Assembly (NCBI RefSeq): GCF_014196845.1
Contig: NZ_JACIEM010000001.1
Span: 186,001-250,000, forward strand
Direction of reading: 5' to 3'
DNA length: 64,000 bases
DNA from: Aurantimonas endophytica
GTDB lineage: Bacteria; Pseudomonadota; Alphaproteobacteria; Rhizobiales; Rhizobiaceae
Made by a program: the position numbers and the translations under genes
Part shown: one piece after another, positions 29,322 through 37,997 of the stretch
How the letters are laid out: each line of letters opens with the position of its first letter
Position numbering within the stretch: the first letter of the stretch is position 1
The notes under the pieces: model-generated
The model's input: only the letters and a program-made list of their open reading frames with translations
Database searches by the model: none
Told to the model about the DNA's origin: nothing

Positions 29322-29861
29322 TCAGGCTCCCTTCGCGATGTCGGAGAAGAGCGCTTCCTGCGCGCCGAGTGCCGGGTCCGCACCGTCGAGCCATAGCCGC
29401 ATCAGTTCCGCGATGTACTGCACCAGCAGCCAAACCATCCCGACGAGCATCGGCAGGACGGGGATCCAGAGCGGCAGGGCCCAGACCGTTTCGGTCGTCC
29501 AGCCGTTCACCCAGGCTTCCTCGAAATGATACCAGGCGGCGTAGGCCAGGAGGCCGACGAAGACCATCGAGGCGAGGCCGGACAGCATCTGCAGGGCAAG
29601 TCGCACACGCGGTCCGACTGCCATCTGGAGAAGATCGACATTGACGTGGCCGCGCTCGATCAGCACCCAGGGCGCGCCCAGGAAGGTCGCGGCGACGATG
29701 GCGTAGATTGTGTACTCCGTCTGCCAGACCGTGGACTGGACCAGCACGTAGCGCACGAAGACCATGTGCGTGACCGAGAGAATGGCGGTGACGAGGAGGA
29801 TGCCACCGATCAGGCCGAGAAATCGCGAGACTGCCGAGACGGCAGCAATGAAGGACCGCAT
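29322..29861 (-). CDS. dctQ: TRAP transporter small permease (DctQ)
   Basis: A 179-residue DctQ-family protein with four membrane helices (for example ILLVTAILSVTHMVFVRYVL and MLSGLASMVFVGLLAYAAW) and the family motif ERGHVNVDLL. The ATG at 29861 (MRSFIAAVSAVSRFLG) is used; a GTG four codons earlier is an alternative. It partners the large permease encoded immediately downstream and docks the periplasmic binding protein encoded upstream. Confidence 0.9.
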   Translation of the reverse strand: MRSFIAAVSAVSRFLGLIGGILLVTAILSVTHMVFVRYVLVQSTVWQTEYTIYAIVAATFLGAPWVLIERGHVNVDLLQMAVGPRVRLALQMLSGLASMVFVGLLAYAAWYHFEEAWVNGWTTETVWALPLWIPVLPMLVGMVWLLVQYIAELMRLWLDGADPALGAQEALFSDIAKGA

Positions 29862-29933
29862 GTCGGGTACCACGCAAGAGGAGCGGGGACCGGCAGGCCG
29901 GTCCCCGGGAACAATCGGTTGCCGGACTGCCGC

Positions 29934-30923
29934 CTATTCGACCGCGAGCGCGTCGTCGATCAGCTTCTGGCCGTTCGGCACCTTCTCGGCGAACTCCTTG
30001 TAGGAGGTCTCCTGGGCGACGGCGAGCCAGGCGTCGTAGTCTTCCTTGGACATCTCGACCACTTCGACGCCGGCTTCCTTGTAAGCTTCCACCAGCTTCT
30101 CATCGAGCTTCGGCGCTTCCTCGGCGAAATACGCCTCGGCCTTCTCGCCTGCAGCGATGAGCGCAGCCTGCTGCTCCTCGGTGAGCCGCTCGAACGAGCG
30201 CTTCGACATGATCACCGGCTCGTACATGAACCAGAGTGCGTTCTCGCCCGGCGCGGTCAGGCACTTGGCGACCTCGTAGATACGGAACGACACGAGCGAG
30301 CCGGAGGAGGTGCTGGCGCCCTGCAGGACGTTCTGCTGCATGCCGGTGTAGATTTCCGACGACGGCATCGAGGAGATCGAGGCACCAGCGCCGACCAGCA
30401 TATGCTCGAAGGCCGGACCTGCGGCCCGCAGCGTCTGACCCTTGGCGCTCTCGGGTGTCGTGATGCAGTTCTGCGAGGAGACGAAGCCGCCGGCGAGCCA
30501 CGCATCGGAGAGAACCATCGCGCCGGCCTTGTCGATCGACTCCTTGATCGAGTCCATGAACGGCGAATCGTTGAGCCGTGCCGCCCGTTCGTGATTGCCG
30601 ACGAGGCCCGGCATCAGCGTCGCGGAGAACTCAGGATGGCGGCCCGATGCGTAATCGAGCGGGAAAGCCGTGATGTCCACCTGGCCCTTGGTCACGGCGG
30701 CCCACTGGTCGCCAGCCTTGAACAGGGACTCGCCCGGGAAGACCTGCATGGTCAGTCCGACATTCGCCGCTTGGACCTCTCGCGCGATCATCTGGACCAT
30801 TTCGTCACGGACGTCGCCCTTGCCGCCGGGGAACTGGTGCGAAGCTCGCAGCGTCACGTCCTGGGCAAGCGCGCCCGCCGTGATCGCCAGCGTGCAGACG
30901 GCCGAAAGCAGAATCGATTTCAT
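29934..30923 (-). CDS. dctP: TRAP transporter substrate-binding protein (DctP)
   Basis: A 329-residue periplasmic protein with a Sec signal peptide (MKSILLSAVCTLAITAGALA, cut after ALAQ). The DctP family pattern is clear: TLRASHQFPGGKG at the N-terminus, LTMQVFPGESLF, LRAAGPAF with the ligand-gripping arginine, and SEIYTGMQQNVLQG. It delivers the substrate, probably malonate, to the DctQ-DctM permease. It is the first gene of the operon; a ribosome site (GGGAGGAAAAATC) is well placed. The intergenic region to the divergent regulator is only 91 bases and holds a near-perfect palindrome. Confidence 0.93.
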   Translation of the reverse strand: MKSILLSAVCTLAITAGALAQDVTLRASHQFPGGKGDVRDEMVQMIAREVQAANVGLTMQVFPGESLFKAGDQWAAVTKGQVDITAFPLDYASGRHPEFSATLMPGLVGNHERAARLNDSPFMDSIKESIDKAGAMVLSDAWLAGGFVSSQNCITTPESAKGQTLRAAGPAFEHMLVGAGASISSMPSSEIYTGMQQNVLQGASTSSGSLVSFRIYEVAKCLTAPGENALWFMYEPVIMSKRSFERLTEEQQAALIAAGEKAEAYFAEEAPKLDEKLVEAYKEAGVEVVEMSKEDYDAWLAVAQETSYKEFAEKVPNGQKLIDDALAVE

Positions 30924-30998
30924 GATTTTTCCTCCCTTGGAAGCGCCTCCCAGCGCATTCAGGCGAGCCAATACGCTCTTGCATGCCATGTCAACCGG

Positions 30999-31010
30999 AT
31001 TGTATACGAT
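30999..31010. promoter_or_regulatory. Candidate GntR/FCD operator
   Basis: The 12 bases ATTGTATACGAT form a near-perfect palindrome (ATnGTATACnAT). The FadR/FCD class of GntR regulators binds short palindromes of exactly this kind (for example TGGTATACCA-type sites with variable centre). It lies five bases before the start of the GntR-type gene and 76 bases upstream of dctP, so one bound dimer could repress both the regulator and the malonate operon. Binding is inferred. Confidence 0.6.
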
Positions 31011-31014
31011 CTTC

Positions 31015-31779
31015 ATGGCTCCCTCGGATGGAACGACCGTTGTTGCTGCTCCCCTGGAGCTATCTGGGGACGAACCGGCGTCCGCCGGGGCCATCTCCGG
31101 GCGGCCGCCCGGCCCGCGGCCCCGCGCAAGCGACATCCGCGACGCGCTGGAGCAGGAGATCGTGACCGGGGCGCGGGAAGCCGGCGAACGCCTCGACGAA
31201 TCGGGACTGGCGAAGCGTTTCGGCGTATCCCGGACACCGATCCGCGAAGCGATCAATCAGCTGGCGTCCGCCGGCCTCATCGAGCAGATCCCGAATCGCG
31301 GCGCCTTCGTCCGGCATGTCGGCCTTGCCGAACTGGTGGAGATGTTCGAGGTGATGGCCGAGCTGGAAGCCATGGCTGGCCGGCTGGCGGCCCGGCGGGC
31401 GGAGCGGAGCTCCCTCGACGCGCTCCGGACTGCGCTCGCGGCCTGCGAGCAGGCGGCGCAGCGGCGCGATCCCGACGCCTACTACTACGAGAACGAACGC
31501 TTCCACCACGCGATCTACGACGCCTGCGGCAACGCGTTTCTTGCCGTCGAGGCGAGGCGCCTGCATCACCGGCTCAAGGCATATCGTCGCCTGCAGTTGC
31601 GGGTTCCGCAGCGGCTGCGCCAGTCGCTGGCCGAGCACAGCCGTATCGTCGCGGCGATCGTGGCGGGGGACGGGGAGGCGGCGGAGCGCGAATTGCGCGA
31701 CCACATCGCCGTGCAGGGCGAGCGGTTTGCCGATCTCGTAGCGGGCGTCAGCGAACGCGACGGCCAGCGCCGCGGGTGA
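31015..31779 (+). CDS. matR: GntR/FCD family regulator of malonate operon
   Basis: A 254-residue regulator starting MAPSDGTTVVAAPLELSG. A disordered lead of about 40 residues is followed by the winged helix-turn-helix (ESGLAKRFGVSRTPIREAIN, residues about 63-82) and a C-terminal FCD ligand domain with the metal-binding Asp/His pattern (YENERFHHAIY, AEHSRIVAAI, LRDHI). It is divergent from the TRAP/matAB operon with the candidate operator between. By analogy with MatR it likely represses the operon until malonate or methylmalonate is present. The symbol is given from context. Confidence 0.85.
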   Translation: MAPSDGTTVVAAPLELSGDEPASAGAISGRPPGPRPRASDIRDALEQEIVTGAREAGERLDESGLAKRFGVSRTPIREAINQLASAGLIEQIPNRGAFVRHVGLAELVEMFEVMAELEAMAGRLAARRAERSSLDALRTALAACEQAAQRRDPDAYYYENERFHHAIYDACGNAFLAVEARRLHHRLKAYRRLQLRVPQRLRQSLAEHSRIVAAIVAGDGEAAERELRDHIAVQGERFADLVAGVSERDGQRRG

Positions 31780-31811
31780 CGACGCCGGCTCGGCTGTCGT
31801 GGGCTCGCCAA

Positions 31812-31850
31812 CGCAAGATGCCAGGGGCGGGGCCACCTGGCATCTGGCGT
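31812..31850. terminator. Hairpin between convergent genes
   Basis: An inverted repeat with 15-base arms (31812-31826 and 31836-31850) matching at 14 positions, core GATGCCAGG / CCTGGCATC, around a nine-base loop. It sits 32 bases after the stop of the GntR regulator and 36 bases before the stop of the convergent lipoprotein gene, so it could end transcripts from both sides. No T-run is visible on either side. Confidence 0.45.
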
Positions 31851-31886
31851 GTCACATTGCGATGAAACGGGCCGACGGCAGATCCG

Positions 31887-32537
31887 TCAGCTGTTCAGCT
31901 CTTCGAGCTTGTTGATGTATTCCTTCGGGAACAGCATCGAGTTTGGCGTCTTGAGGCCGAGGTGCTTGGCGATGTCGCCGACATAGGCGCTGCAATTGTA
32001 TAGCACCGCATGCCAGACCGGGCTGCTGCTCTGCTTCTTGCGGATGAAGGCCACCAGGTCGCGGTACTGCGCTTCGGTCAGATCGATCCGGTAGCGCGCC
32101 GTCATGTAGGCATTCTCGGTGTCGCCGTCGCTCGGTCCGGTCTCGGAAGGGACCGGCAGCACGTGGCCGATCGTATAGGGCACGTTGCTGGTCGACGCCG
32201 GATGCAGGCCGGTGACCTCGGTCATGTTCGGGATCAGCACGCCGTTGGCGTCGGTCGGCACGCGGCCGTTCTGGTCGAGGACGCCGAACACCGCGAAGGT
32301 GTGGCCGTAGCTCATCGCCGAACGGGCACGGAATTCAACGAAATAGGGCTTGGCTCGCGCAAACGTGCCGGGCGCGGAATCGGTCGGCGCGAAGGCGGCA
32401 GGCGTTGCGAGGGTGGCGGCCGAAGCGATCGGGGCACCCGACATCGTCGTATCTGATGCGGTCGACGTGCAGCCGGCGAGGGCGATTCCCAGGCAGGCGA
32501 CGAAGGCCAACCGAATCAGGGACAACGACATTGACAT
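31887..32537 (-). CDS. Lipoprotein of unknown function
   Basis: A 216-residue predicted lipoprotein. The start MSMSLSLIRLAFVACLGIAL leads to the lipobox LAGC (Cys about residue 21). The mature part has YFVEFRARSAMSYGHTFAVF, VTGLHPAS and WHAVLYNCSAYVGDIAKHLG; the Cys-Ser in LYNCSAY followed by a conserved-looking histidine (HAVLYNC) suggests an NlpC/P60-like or DUF4105-like papain fold with an active cysteine. That reading is tentative. A longer open frame upstream in the same phase is out of register with protein signal and was dropped. It has its own promoter region of about 150 bases. Confidence 0.8.
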   Translation of the reverse strand: MSMSLSLIRLAFVACLGIALAGCTSTASDTTMSGAPIASAATLATPAAFAPTDSAPGTFARAKPYFVEFRARSAMSYGHTFAVFGVLDQNGRVPTDANGVLIPNMTEVTGLHPASTSNVPYTIGHVLPVPSETGPSDGDTENAYMTARYRIDLTEAQYRDLVAFIRKKQSSSPVWHAVLYNCSAYVGDIAKHLGLKTPNSMLFPKEYINKLEELNS

Positions 32538-32641
32538 GCCTCTTGCAAAAGGGATCAGTTGTCCCCGTCTCGGCATGGCCGAGTCACGACACCCGACGTG
32601 CGTAGGGACGCCGCGGGTCATGGACTTGAATTGAGGCGGTA

Positions 32642-32674
32642 CTTGGGGGAAGCGCGAAAACGGCTCCCCCCAAG
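32642..32674 (-). terminator. Hairpin after the small lipoprotein gene
   Basis: Inverted repeat with arms CTTGGGGG (32642-32649) and CCCCCAAG (32667-32674), extended inside by AGC/GCT with one mismatch. It starts 12 bases after the stop codon of the small gene at 32687-32833. No T-run follows, so termination efficiency is uncertain. Confidence 0.4.
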
Positions 32675-32686
32675 ATACCCAGGGCA

Positions 32687-32833
32687 TTAGCCCTTGGTGA
32701 CGTACGTCTCTTCGACGACCATCGGCTCTGCGACAGGGGCCTTGCCCTTGCCCTTGCCGATGCCCTTGCCCATGCAGCCGGCGAAGCTTGCGAGAGCGAA
32801 GCACGCGACCGATGCGATGATGACTTTCTTCAT
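32687..32833 (-). CDS. Small Gly/Lys-rich lipoprotein
   Basis: A 48-residue protein starting MKKVIIASVACFALASFAGC. The signal with lipobox SFAGC (Cys20) is clear. The mature tail carries alternating Gly-Lys residues (MGKGIGKGKGKA) and an acidic end (VVEETYVTKG). Size and layout resemble entericidin-like or other small envelope lipoproteins, but the Gly-Lys repeat is not typical of them. A moderate ribosome site (GATAGGTAGCTACT) precedes the ATG. Function unknown. Confidence 0.65.
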   Translation of the reverse strand: MKKVIIASVACFALASFAGCMGKGIGKGKGKAPVAEPMVVEETYVTKG

Positions 32834-33189
32834 AGTAGCTACCTATCAGTGCCTGACGGTTGATGCCGCAGTTCAAATTCCCGACGCTGTTTGCGGCCGG
32901 TGCGTCGGCAACCTGTTGCTTTTAGGCGATAGCGGCAAGTGCCGAAAAGCCACACTGCGCCGGTAACGTGGGGGAACCGTCTCCTCAATCTAAACAAATG
33001 GTTGCGGCCAGAACGGCCAAAGCGGGCACAGCCTTGAAATCGCTGTCGTTCACGCTTTGAACGAGCTTCCGATCAGGCGACTGCCACGTATGGCCAGAAC
33101 GCCTCAACCTTCGTTAAATCGTGCAACGTTCCGCGAGAATCCGCGTCGTCCGGGTGCTCAGGGCTCAACAGAATCAAATGCCTGAGCCG
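32834..33189. other. Intergenic stretch without a recognised gene
   Basis: About 355 bases between two minus-strand lipoprotein genes. It contains the promoter of the small lipoprotein. I see no further open frame with a ribosome site and no clear structured element. Confidence 0.5.
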
Positions 33190-33714
33190 TCACAGTGAAA
33201 CTTGAGCGACTCCCGGACCGCTGATGACCAGCCGCGCCTCGCGTACTGCAGTGATGTTCTGCTGGACGATCAGCGGCTGCTCCGCAAAGGAGAAGGCGAC
33301 GCCATCGGCGCCGGTCGCGGTCTGGAAGGCCTGCAGCAGCAGATCGCGCGTCGTGGCGCAGTTTCCGTAGGCGACTGCGGCGGCGACGTCCTCGGCGACC
33401 GGCTTGACCGCTTCCTTCACCGACTCGTCATAGTTGCAGAACGCGTCGGCCCGCAAAGCCTGATCCAGATCCGTGGACACGAAGCCGTACTGCTGCTGGA
33501 TCTGGGCTTTGCGCGAATTGTAGTTGTTCAGGTAGGTCTTGCGCATCGCCAGGCGGCACTGCGCGTAGACGAGTTCGCCCGGCTGGATCAGCAGGCTCCG
33601 GCAGTGCGCATCGTCCTCGGCCTCCGTCAGGCGCAGTGCGTCCTCGAGGTCGTTACCACCCGTCACGCATCCGGACAGGATGAGGCTGACGGCCAGGGTC
33701 GCGGCGATGCGCAT
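33190..33714 (-). CDS. Lipoprotein of unknown function
   Basis: A 174-residue predicted lipoprotein; the ATG at 33714 gives MRIAATLAVSLILSGCVTGG with lipobox LSGC (Cys16). The mature part is helical with four scattered cysteines (DAHCRS, YAQCRLA, AFCNYD, YGNCATT) that could form two disulfides in the periplasm. Segments such as MRKTYLNNYNSRKAQIQQQY suggest an all-helical domain. No family recognised. The upstream in-frame extension lacks protein character. Confidence 0.75.
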   Translation of the reverse strand: MRIAATLAVSLILSGCVTGGNDLEDALRLTEAEDDAHCRSLLIQPGELVYAQCRLAMRKTYLNNYNSRKAQIQQQYGFVSTDLDQALRADAFCNYDESVKEAVKPVAEDVAAAVAYGNCATTRDLLLQAFQTATGADGVAFSFAEQPLIVQQNITAVREARLVISGPGVAQVSL

Positions 33715-33976
33715 CTCAATGCCTTTCAAGTGCCTTCCGCGCGATTCGACGCCGAAGGAAGGTGTGGTCTCACGCCGAGGCGAAAATCGAGGCCGACCGG
33801 CACTGGCCGGTTCAGGAAGAAGGCCGGAAACGGCCCGCGCGTTCCGTTGCGGGACTTCCGCGCACGAAACAACCTCTGAGGCGAGGATTCCGGCAAAGGT
33901 GTGGCACTTGAGTCGCGACATCCGGCTGCTCCGGCTAGCCAGAGGGGGCTGCCGCAACGGCCGTCGTCCAGCGCGG

Positions 33977-34345
33977 TCACTGCGGTTGGAGTTGCTTCCG
34001 CACCTCGGCCCGCAGGCCGTCGGTCAGGCTCTTCGCTGCGCAGGTTCGCGTCGGGCTGATCACTTCCTGCTGCTCGAGATCCTCGTCGGAGATCGGGCAG
34101 ACTTCGGCGGCCATGTCGGCTGGCACGGAAATGGTCAGGGGAACATCGGCGATCCCCATGGACAGATCCTTGGCAAGCGCAGTCTTGACGCCCCAGTCGC
34201 CGAGCGAAACCTCCACCAGTCCGTTGGGGTTCTCGACGTCGGCTGCCGGCTCTGCCACCTGTGCAAACCCGCTGCCGGTCAGGGCCAGAAACAGGCCGAG
34301 GCCCAGCGCGATCAATCGCTTTGGCTGACGCGTCGATGCGCTCAT
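33977..34345 (-). CDS. Small exported protein of unknown function
   Basis: A 122-residue protein. The ATG at 34345 (MSASTRQPKRLIALGLGLFL) has a ribosome site (CCGGAGAACGAC) at good distance, so it is preferred to upstream in-frame starts. The signal peptide is followed by EVSLGDWGVKTALAKDLSMG and two cysteines (EVCPISDE, RTCAAKS) that may pair. Parts of the sequence (VPADMAAEVCPIS) recall small periplasmic proteins of Hyphomicrobiales without assigned role. It stands alone on the minus strand. Confidence 0.65.
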   Translation of the reverse strand: MSASTRQPKRLIALGLGLFLALTGSGFAQVAEPAADVENPNGLVEVSLGDWGVKTALAKDLSMGIADVPLTISVPADMAAEVCPISDEDLEQQEVISPTRTCAAKSLTDGLRAEVRKQLQPQ

Positions 34346-34828
34346 GTCGTTCTCCGGATCGGTCATGTGGTGATAAGGCCCGGTGCACCGCATCCGTTCC
34401 CATGCGATCGCCGTGCGCAGATGGTGCCCGCCGGGCCAGCCTTCGCTTCACGCTGCTGATCGTCCGATGACCATAACAGACTTCGAAAGCCCCGCCACCT
34501 TCTCGATCCAAAGCTCGGCGCCGGGAAACAGTTTCGCCATCATCTTCCGATCGTTCAGCCTGATTTTGCGAACTTTGGTCCAGACCTCCTGTTGGGTCTC
34601 GCGAGAGTCCGATGTGCTGTTCCCGCGGGAGCCGCATTGCCGCGCCGTCGGCTCACCCCAGGCGCCGCGGCCCCTTCGGGGGCGACGATGCGCCGCTTCA
34701 ATCTTCAGGTTCTTTTCTTAGGGATTCCGTCCCGGCAAATCCTCATGGCTGCCATGTCGTTGTGCAGTGCAGCAATCGCGCATAGCTTGTGCTGCGGGAG
34801 GTCCACAACGGATCTTAGGAATCAGACC
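34346..34828. other. Intergenic stretch without a recognised gene
   Basis: About 480 bases between divergent small exported-protein genes. It must contain both promoters. Several open frames cross it but none has a ribosome site and a protein-like sequence. Confidence 0.45.
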
Positions 34829-35179
34829 ATGAAGACCATTTTCGCAGCAGCCCTGGTAGTTGCCGTCGCCACGAACGCCGGTGCGGGCGAACTGAAGCCG
34901 CTTGCCGGCCATGGCATCGCGCTGGGCGGAATCACGGGCGCTGCCTATTACACCGTGGAGCCGGACGGCTTCCGTGTCGTCGCCACGATCGGCAATGGCG
35001 AGAGCGGCGAGCCCATCCGCGTCGTTTCCACCCTAGCCGACGGCCAGAGTGTCACCATCGCGGTACCGGCGACGCTGGGCGAGCGGAGCAACGATGTCGT
35101 CATTGCCCGCACCGGCGATCGCGTCGAGGTCACCCACCGCCTGGCCCCCGAACTGCGGGCGGACGCATCTTTCGACTGA
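34829..35179 (+). CDS. Small exported protein of unknown function
   Basis: A 116-residue protein starting MKTIFAAALVVAVATNAGAG, a clear signal peptide with likely cut after AGAG. The mature domain is short and beta-rich (GITGAAYYTVEPDGFRVVAT, VSTLADGQSVTIAVP, VEVTHRLAPEL). No family recognised. The ribosome site TTAGGAATCAG precedes the ATG. It is probably periplasmic or secreted. Confidence 0.7.
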   Translation: MKTIFAAALVVAVATNAGAGELKPLAGHGIALGGITGAAYYTVEPDGFRVVATIGNGESGEPIRVVSTLADGQSVTIAVPATLGERSNDVVIARTGDRVEVTHRLAPELRADASFD

Positions 35180-35337
35180 CAACGTTGACGCCGGGCCTGC
35201 CACCGCGGGGCCGGCGTCTCAGAGGCGTGCGCCGAGCGCGGTGAGGGATCCTGCTGGGCAGGCAATCCCTGGACCTGACCGTGCCGGCAGCGGCGGTCGA
35301 CCTTTTCCGGTCACACGATCGGTGCCATCTTCGCCTT

Positions 35338-35985
35338 ATGCCAAAACTCGATATCAAATCCGACGACGCGCTGCTCGTCGTCGACGTCCAGAACGATTTC
35401 TGCACCGGCGGCGCGCTCGCCGTTCCAGGCGGGGAAGCTGTCGTGCCGGTGATCAACCGGCTGGCGCCATTGTTCCCGGTCATCGCCGTCACACAGGACT
35501 GGCACACGCCGGGGCACGCTTCGTTCGCCTCGACGCACGCCCGCGATCCGTTCGAGATGATCGATCTTCACTACGGGGCACAAGTCCTGTGGCCGGATCA
35601 CTGCGTCATGGACACGCACGGCGCGGCACTTCACCCCGAACTCGTGCTGCCCGGCGTCCAGCTGATCCTGCGCAAGGGGTTTCGTCCCGGCGTCGACAGC
35701 TACTCCGCCTTCCGCGAGGCCGACCGCCGGACGCCCACCGGCCTCGCCGGCTATCTGCGCGAACGCGGCACGACCCGGATCATCGTCGCCGGCCTCGCCA
35801 CCGATTTCTGCGTCGCCTGGACCGCCTTGGACGGGCGGGCTGCGGGGTTCGAGGTGGTCGTCATCGAGGATGCCTGTCGCGCCATCGATCTCGACGGGTC
35901 GCTGGAGCGTGCCTGGGAGGACATGCGGGGGGCGGGCGTCGACAGACGGGATGCCGCGGCGCTCGGAGTCTCCGCGGGTTCCTGA
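35338..35985 (+). CDS. pncA: Nicotinamidase / pyrazinamidase
   Basis: A 215-residue cysteine hydrolase. Start MPKLDIKSDDALLVVDVQND; the catalytic triad is visible: D16 in VVDVQNDF, the lysine in LILRKGF and the cysteine in LATDFCVAW. Metal ligands are in the DWH motif (TQDWHTPGHASFAS). It converts nicotinamide to nicotinate for NAD salvage. The gene stands alone between a small exported protein gene and msrB. Confidence 0.92.
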   Translation: MPKLDIKSDDALLVVDVQNDFCTGGALAVPGGEAVVPVINRLAPLFPVIAVTQDWHTPGHASFASTHARDPFEMIDLHYGAQVLWPDHCVMDTHGAALHPELVLPGVQLILRKGFRPGVDSYSAFREADRRTPTGLAGYLRERGTTRIIVAGLATDFCVAWTALDGRAAGFEVVVIEDACRAIDLDGSLERAWEDMRGAGVDRRDAAALGVSAGS

Positions 35986-36144
35986 GAGCCCGGACGATCC
36001 GCAGCCTCGACCCTCGCGCACCGCCGAGCGCCCGCCTATATGAGTGCCACGCGGCGCTCGGTCGCGACCGCGGGTGGCGCCCTGGTTCGTTGAGCAGGCG
36101 CCGACTGCGCTGACGGGCGCACGTGTCAAAGCCAGGAGCCCAGC

Positions 36145-36552
36145 ATGGATGCCAAGACCTACCCCTTCACCCGCACCGATGCCGAATGGCGCGCCGTCCT
36201 GACTCCCGAGCAGTACGCGGTCATGCGCGGCCATGGCACCGAGCGCCCGGGCAGCTGCGCGCTGCTTCACGAGAAGCGTCCGGGCATGTTCACCTGCGCA
36301 GGCTGCGGCCAGCCGCTCTTCGTCGCGGGACGCAAGTTCGAGAGCGGTACGGGCTGGCCGAGCTTCGACACGCCGGTCGAAGGCTCGGTCGAGACGACCG
36401 AGGACCGGAGCCACGGCATGATCCGCACCGAATGCCACTGCAGCCGCTGCGGCAGCCATCTCGGCCACGTCTTCCCGGACGGGCCGCCGCCGACGGGCCT
36501 GCGCTACTGCATCAACGGCGTCGCGATGAACTTCGAGCCCGACCAGGGCTGA
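36145..36552 (+). CDS. msrB: Peptide-methionine (R)-S-oxide reductase
   Basis: A 135-residue MsrB. Two zinc-binding CxxC pairs are present (CAGCGQPL and CSRCGSHLGH), as is the catalytic cysteine in RYCINGVAMNFEP near residue 122. The GTGWPSF and HLGHVF motifs are typical. It repairs methionine-R-sulfoxide using thioredoxin. The resolving cysteine is not obvious, so recycling may use a non-standard cysteine. It is a single gene with a good ribosome site (AGGAGCCCAGC). Confidence 0.93.
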   Translation: MDAKTYPFTRTDAEWRAVLTPEQYAVMRGHGTERPGSCALLHEKRPGMFTCAGCGQPLFVAGRKFESGTGWPSFDTPVEGSVETTEDRSHGMIRTECHCSRCGSHLGHVFPDGPPPTGLRYCINGVAMNFEPDQG

Positions 36553-36624
36553 GCACGGACGAAGGCCGGTTCAGCCCTGATCGCCGCGGCCGGCCTGGAC
36601 AGGCTGCGGCGGGCAGGGTGCCCG

Positions 36625-37671
36625 TCAGCCCTCCTGGAACGCCGCGACGAAGGCTAGCGCGGCTTCGGCGACGGCGGCGAGGGAGTAGCCGCCTTCCTGA
36701 ACGATCACCGTTGGCAGGTTCAAGCCGCCGAGGAGCCGACCGACGAGCGGGTAGGCTGCGGTGGTGACGTCGAGTTTCGAGAGCGGGTCGTCGCGATGGG
36801 CGTCCCAGCCCGCGGAGACGACCAGCGCCTCGGCGCCGAACCGGGTTGCGGCTCCCGCCAGCTTTTCGACTGCCGCGACGAAGGCGGCGTCGCCAGCGCC
36901 CGGAGCCAGCGGCAGGTTCAGGTTGAATCCCTCGCCGGCACCCGCGCCGCGCTCCTCGGCATAGCCGAAGAAGTGCGGATAATACGCCGACGGGTCGGTA
37001 TGGGTTGACCCGACGAAGACGTCGTCGCGGCTGTAGAAGATCGCCTGGGTGCCGTCGCCGTGGTGGGTGTCGAAGTCGATGATCGCAACGCGCTCATAGC
37101 GCTGGCGCAGTTGCTGGGCTGCGATCGCCGCATTGTTCAGGAAGCAGAAGCCGTTGGCGCGGTCCGGATAGGCGTGGTGGCCGGGCGGCCGGCAGAGGGC
37201 GTAGGCGGATGTCTCGCCGTCCAGCACCGCCTGCGCCGCCGCAGCCGCCGAGGCGGCAGAGGCAAGCGCCGCTCTGAACGAGCCTGCTGTCATGGCGCAG
37301 GAGAGATCGCCGATATACCAGCCGGCTTGGCCGAGTATCCCCGTCGTGCGGGGGCGGGGACGGGCACCCAGCTGCGTCGCTCCCGAATAATACGGATGCA
37401 CGTTGGGCAGGACTTCCGGCCCGGCATTGGGCAGCGCCTGGAACCGCTCAAACGCCGTCTCGAGGAATCCGACATAGTGGTCCGCATGGACCCCGGTCAC
37501 GGTCTCCCGCGCGATGGGTGCCGGCAATTCCGCCACGAGGCCAAGCTGGCCGAGGGAGGCGATCAGCGTCTCGCCGCGCTCCGGATTCTCCAGCGGCTTT
37601 ATGAGCCGGCCGTGGACGCCGTATTGGGTGGGCCGATGGGCAAGCTGCTCGGGCGAGAAGAACAGGCGCAT
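36625..37671 (-). CDS. Histone deacetylase-like amidohydrolase
   Basis: A 348-residue member of the arginase/deacetylase superfamily (bacterial class II HDAC-like, AcuC/HDAH). Zinc-binding and catalytic elements are visible: RPPGHHAYPDRANGFCFLNN, IIDFDTHHGDGTQAIFY and SAGWDAHRDDPL. It likely removes acyl groups from polyamines or other small amines rather than histones. It converges on msrB. The ATG gives MRLFFSPEQLAHRPTQYGVH, which matches the family start. Confidence 0.9.
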   Translation of the reverse strand: MRLFFSPEQLAHRPTQYGVHGRLIKPLENPERGETLIASLGQLGLVAELPAPIARETVTGVHADHYVGFLETAFERFQALPNAGPEVLPNVHPYYSGATQLGARPRPRTTGILGQAGWYIGDLSCAMTAGSFRAALASAASAAAAAQAVLDGETSAYALCRPPGHHAYPDRANGFCFLNNAAIAAQQLRQRYERVAIIDFDTHHGDGTQAIFYSRDDVFVGSTHTDPSAYYPHFFGYAEERGAGAGEGFNLNLPLAPGAGDAAFVAAVEKLAGAATRFGAEALVVSAGWDAHRDDPLSKLDVTTAAYPLVGRLLGGLNLPTVIVQEGGYSLAAVAEAALAFVAAFQEG

Positions 37672-37997
37672 GCGTCAGGCTTTCGTTGCGAGCTCGGTTC
37701 GCCTTCGCCAGCCGGCCGGTGCCGCAATGGAGGGCAGGGCCGGTGGCGCATGATCGTTGCCGCGGGCATCAACGATCGATGAGGTCACGTCGGACCTGAG
37801 GACGGAATAAGAGGCGTTGGATAGGGCGAAGGTGGAGTGTCATGCTGCCGTTTCCTCGGTGCGGTTACAAGACTCATGTCAGGCTTGCGCGGAGGGAACC
37901 GGTCGGCTTTTGTGCCGGTGAACTATAGGGGGAAATCCATGACGGCAGGCGCATCGGTCACCCGACGCAAATGGGCACTGATGCCCGCTGACGGCTC
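37672..37997. other. Intergenic stretch without a recognised gene
   Basis: About 325 bases between the divergent deacetylase-like and chromate transporter genes. It must contain both promoters; no other coding or structured element is evident. Confidence 0.45.
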
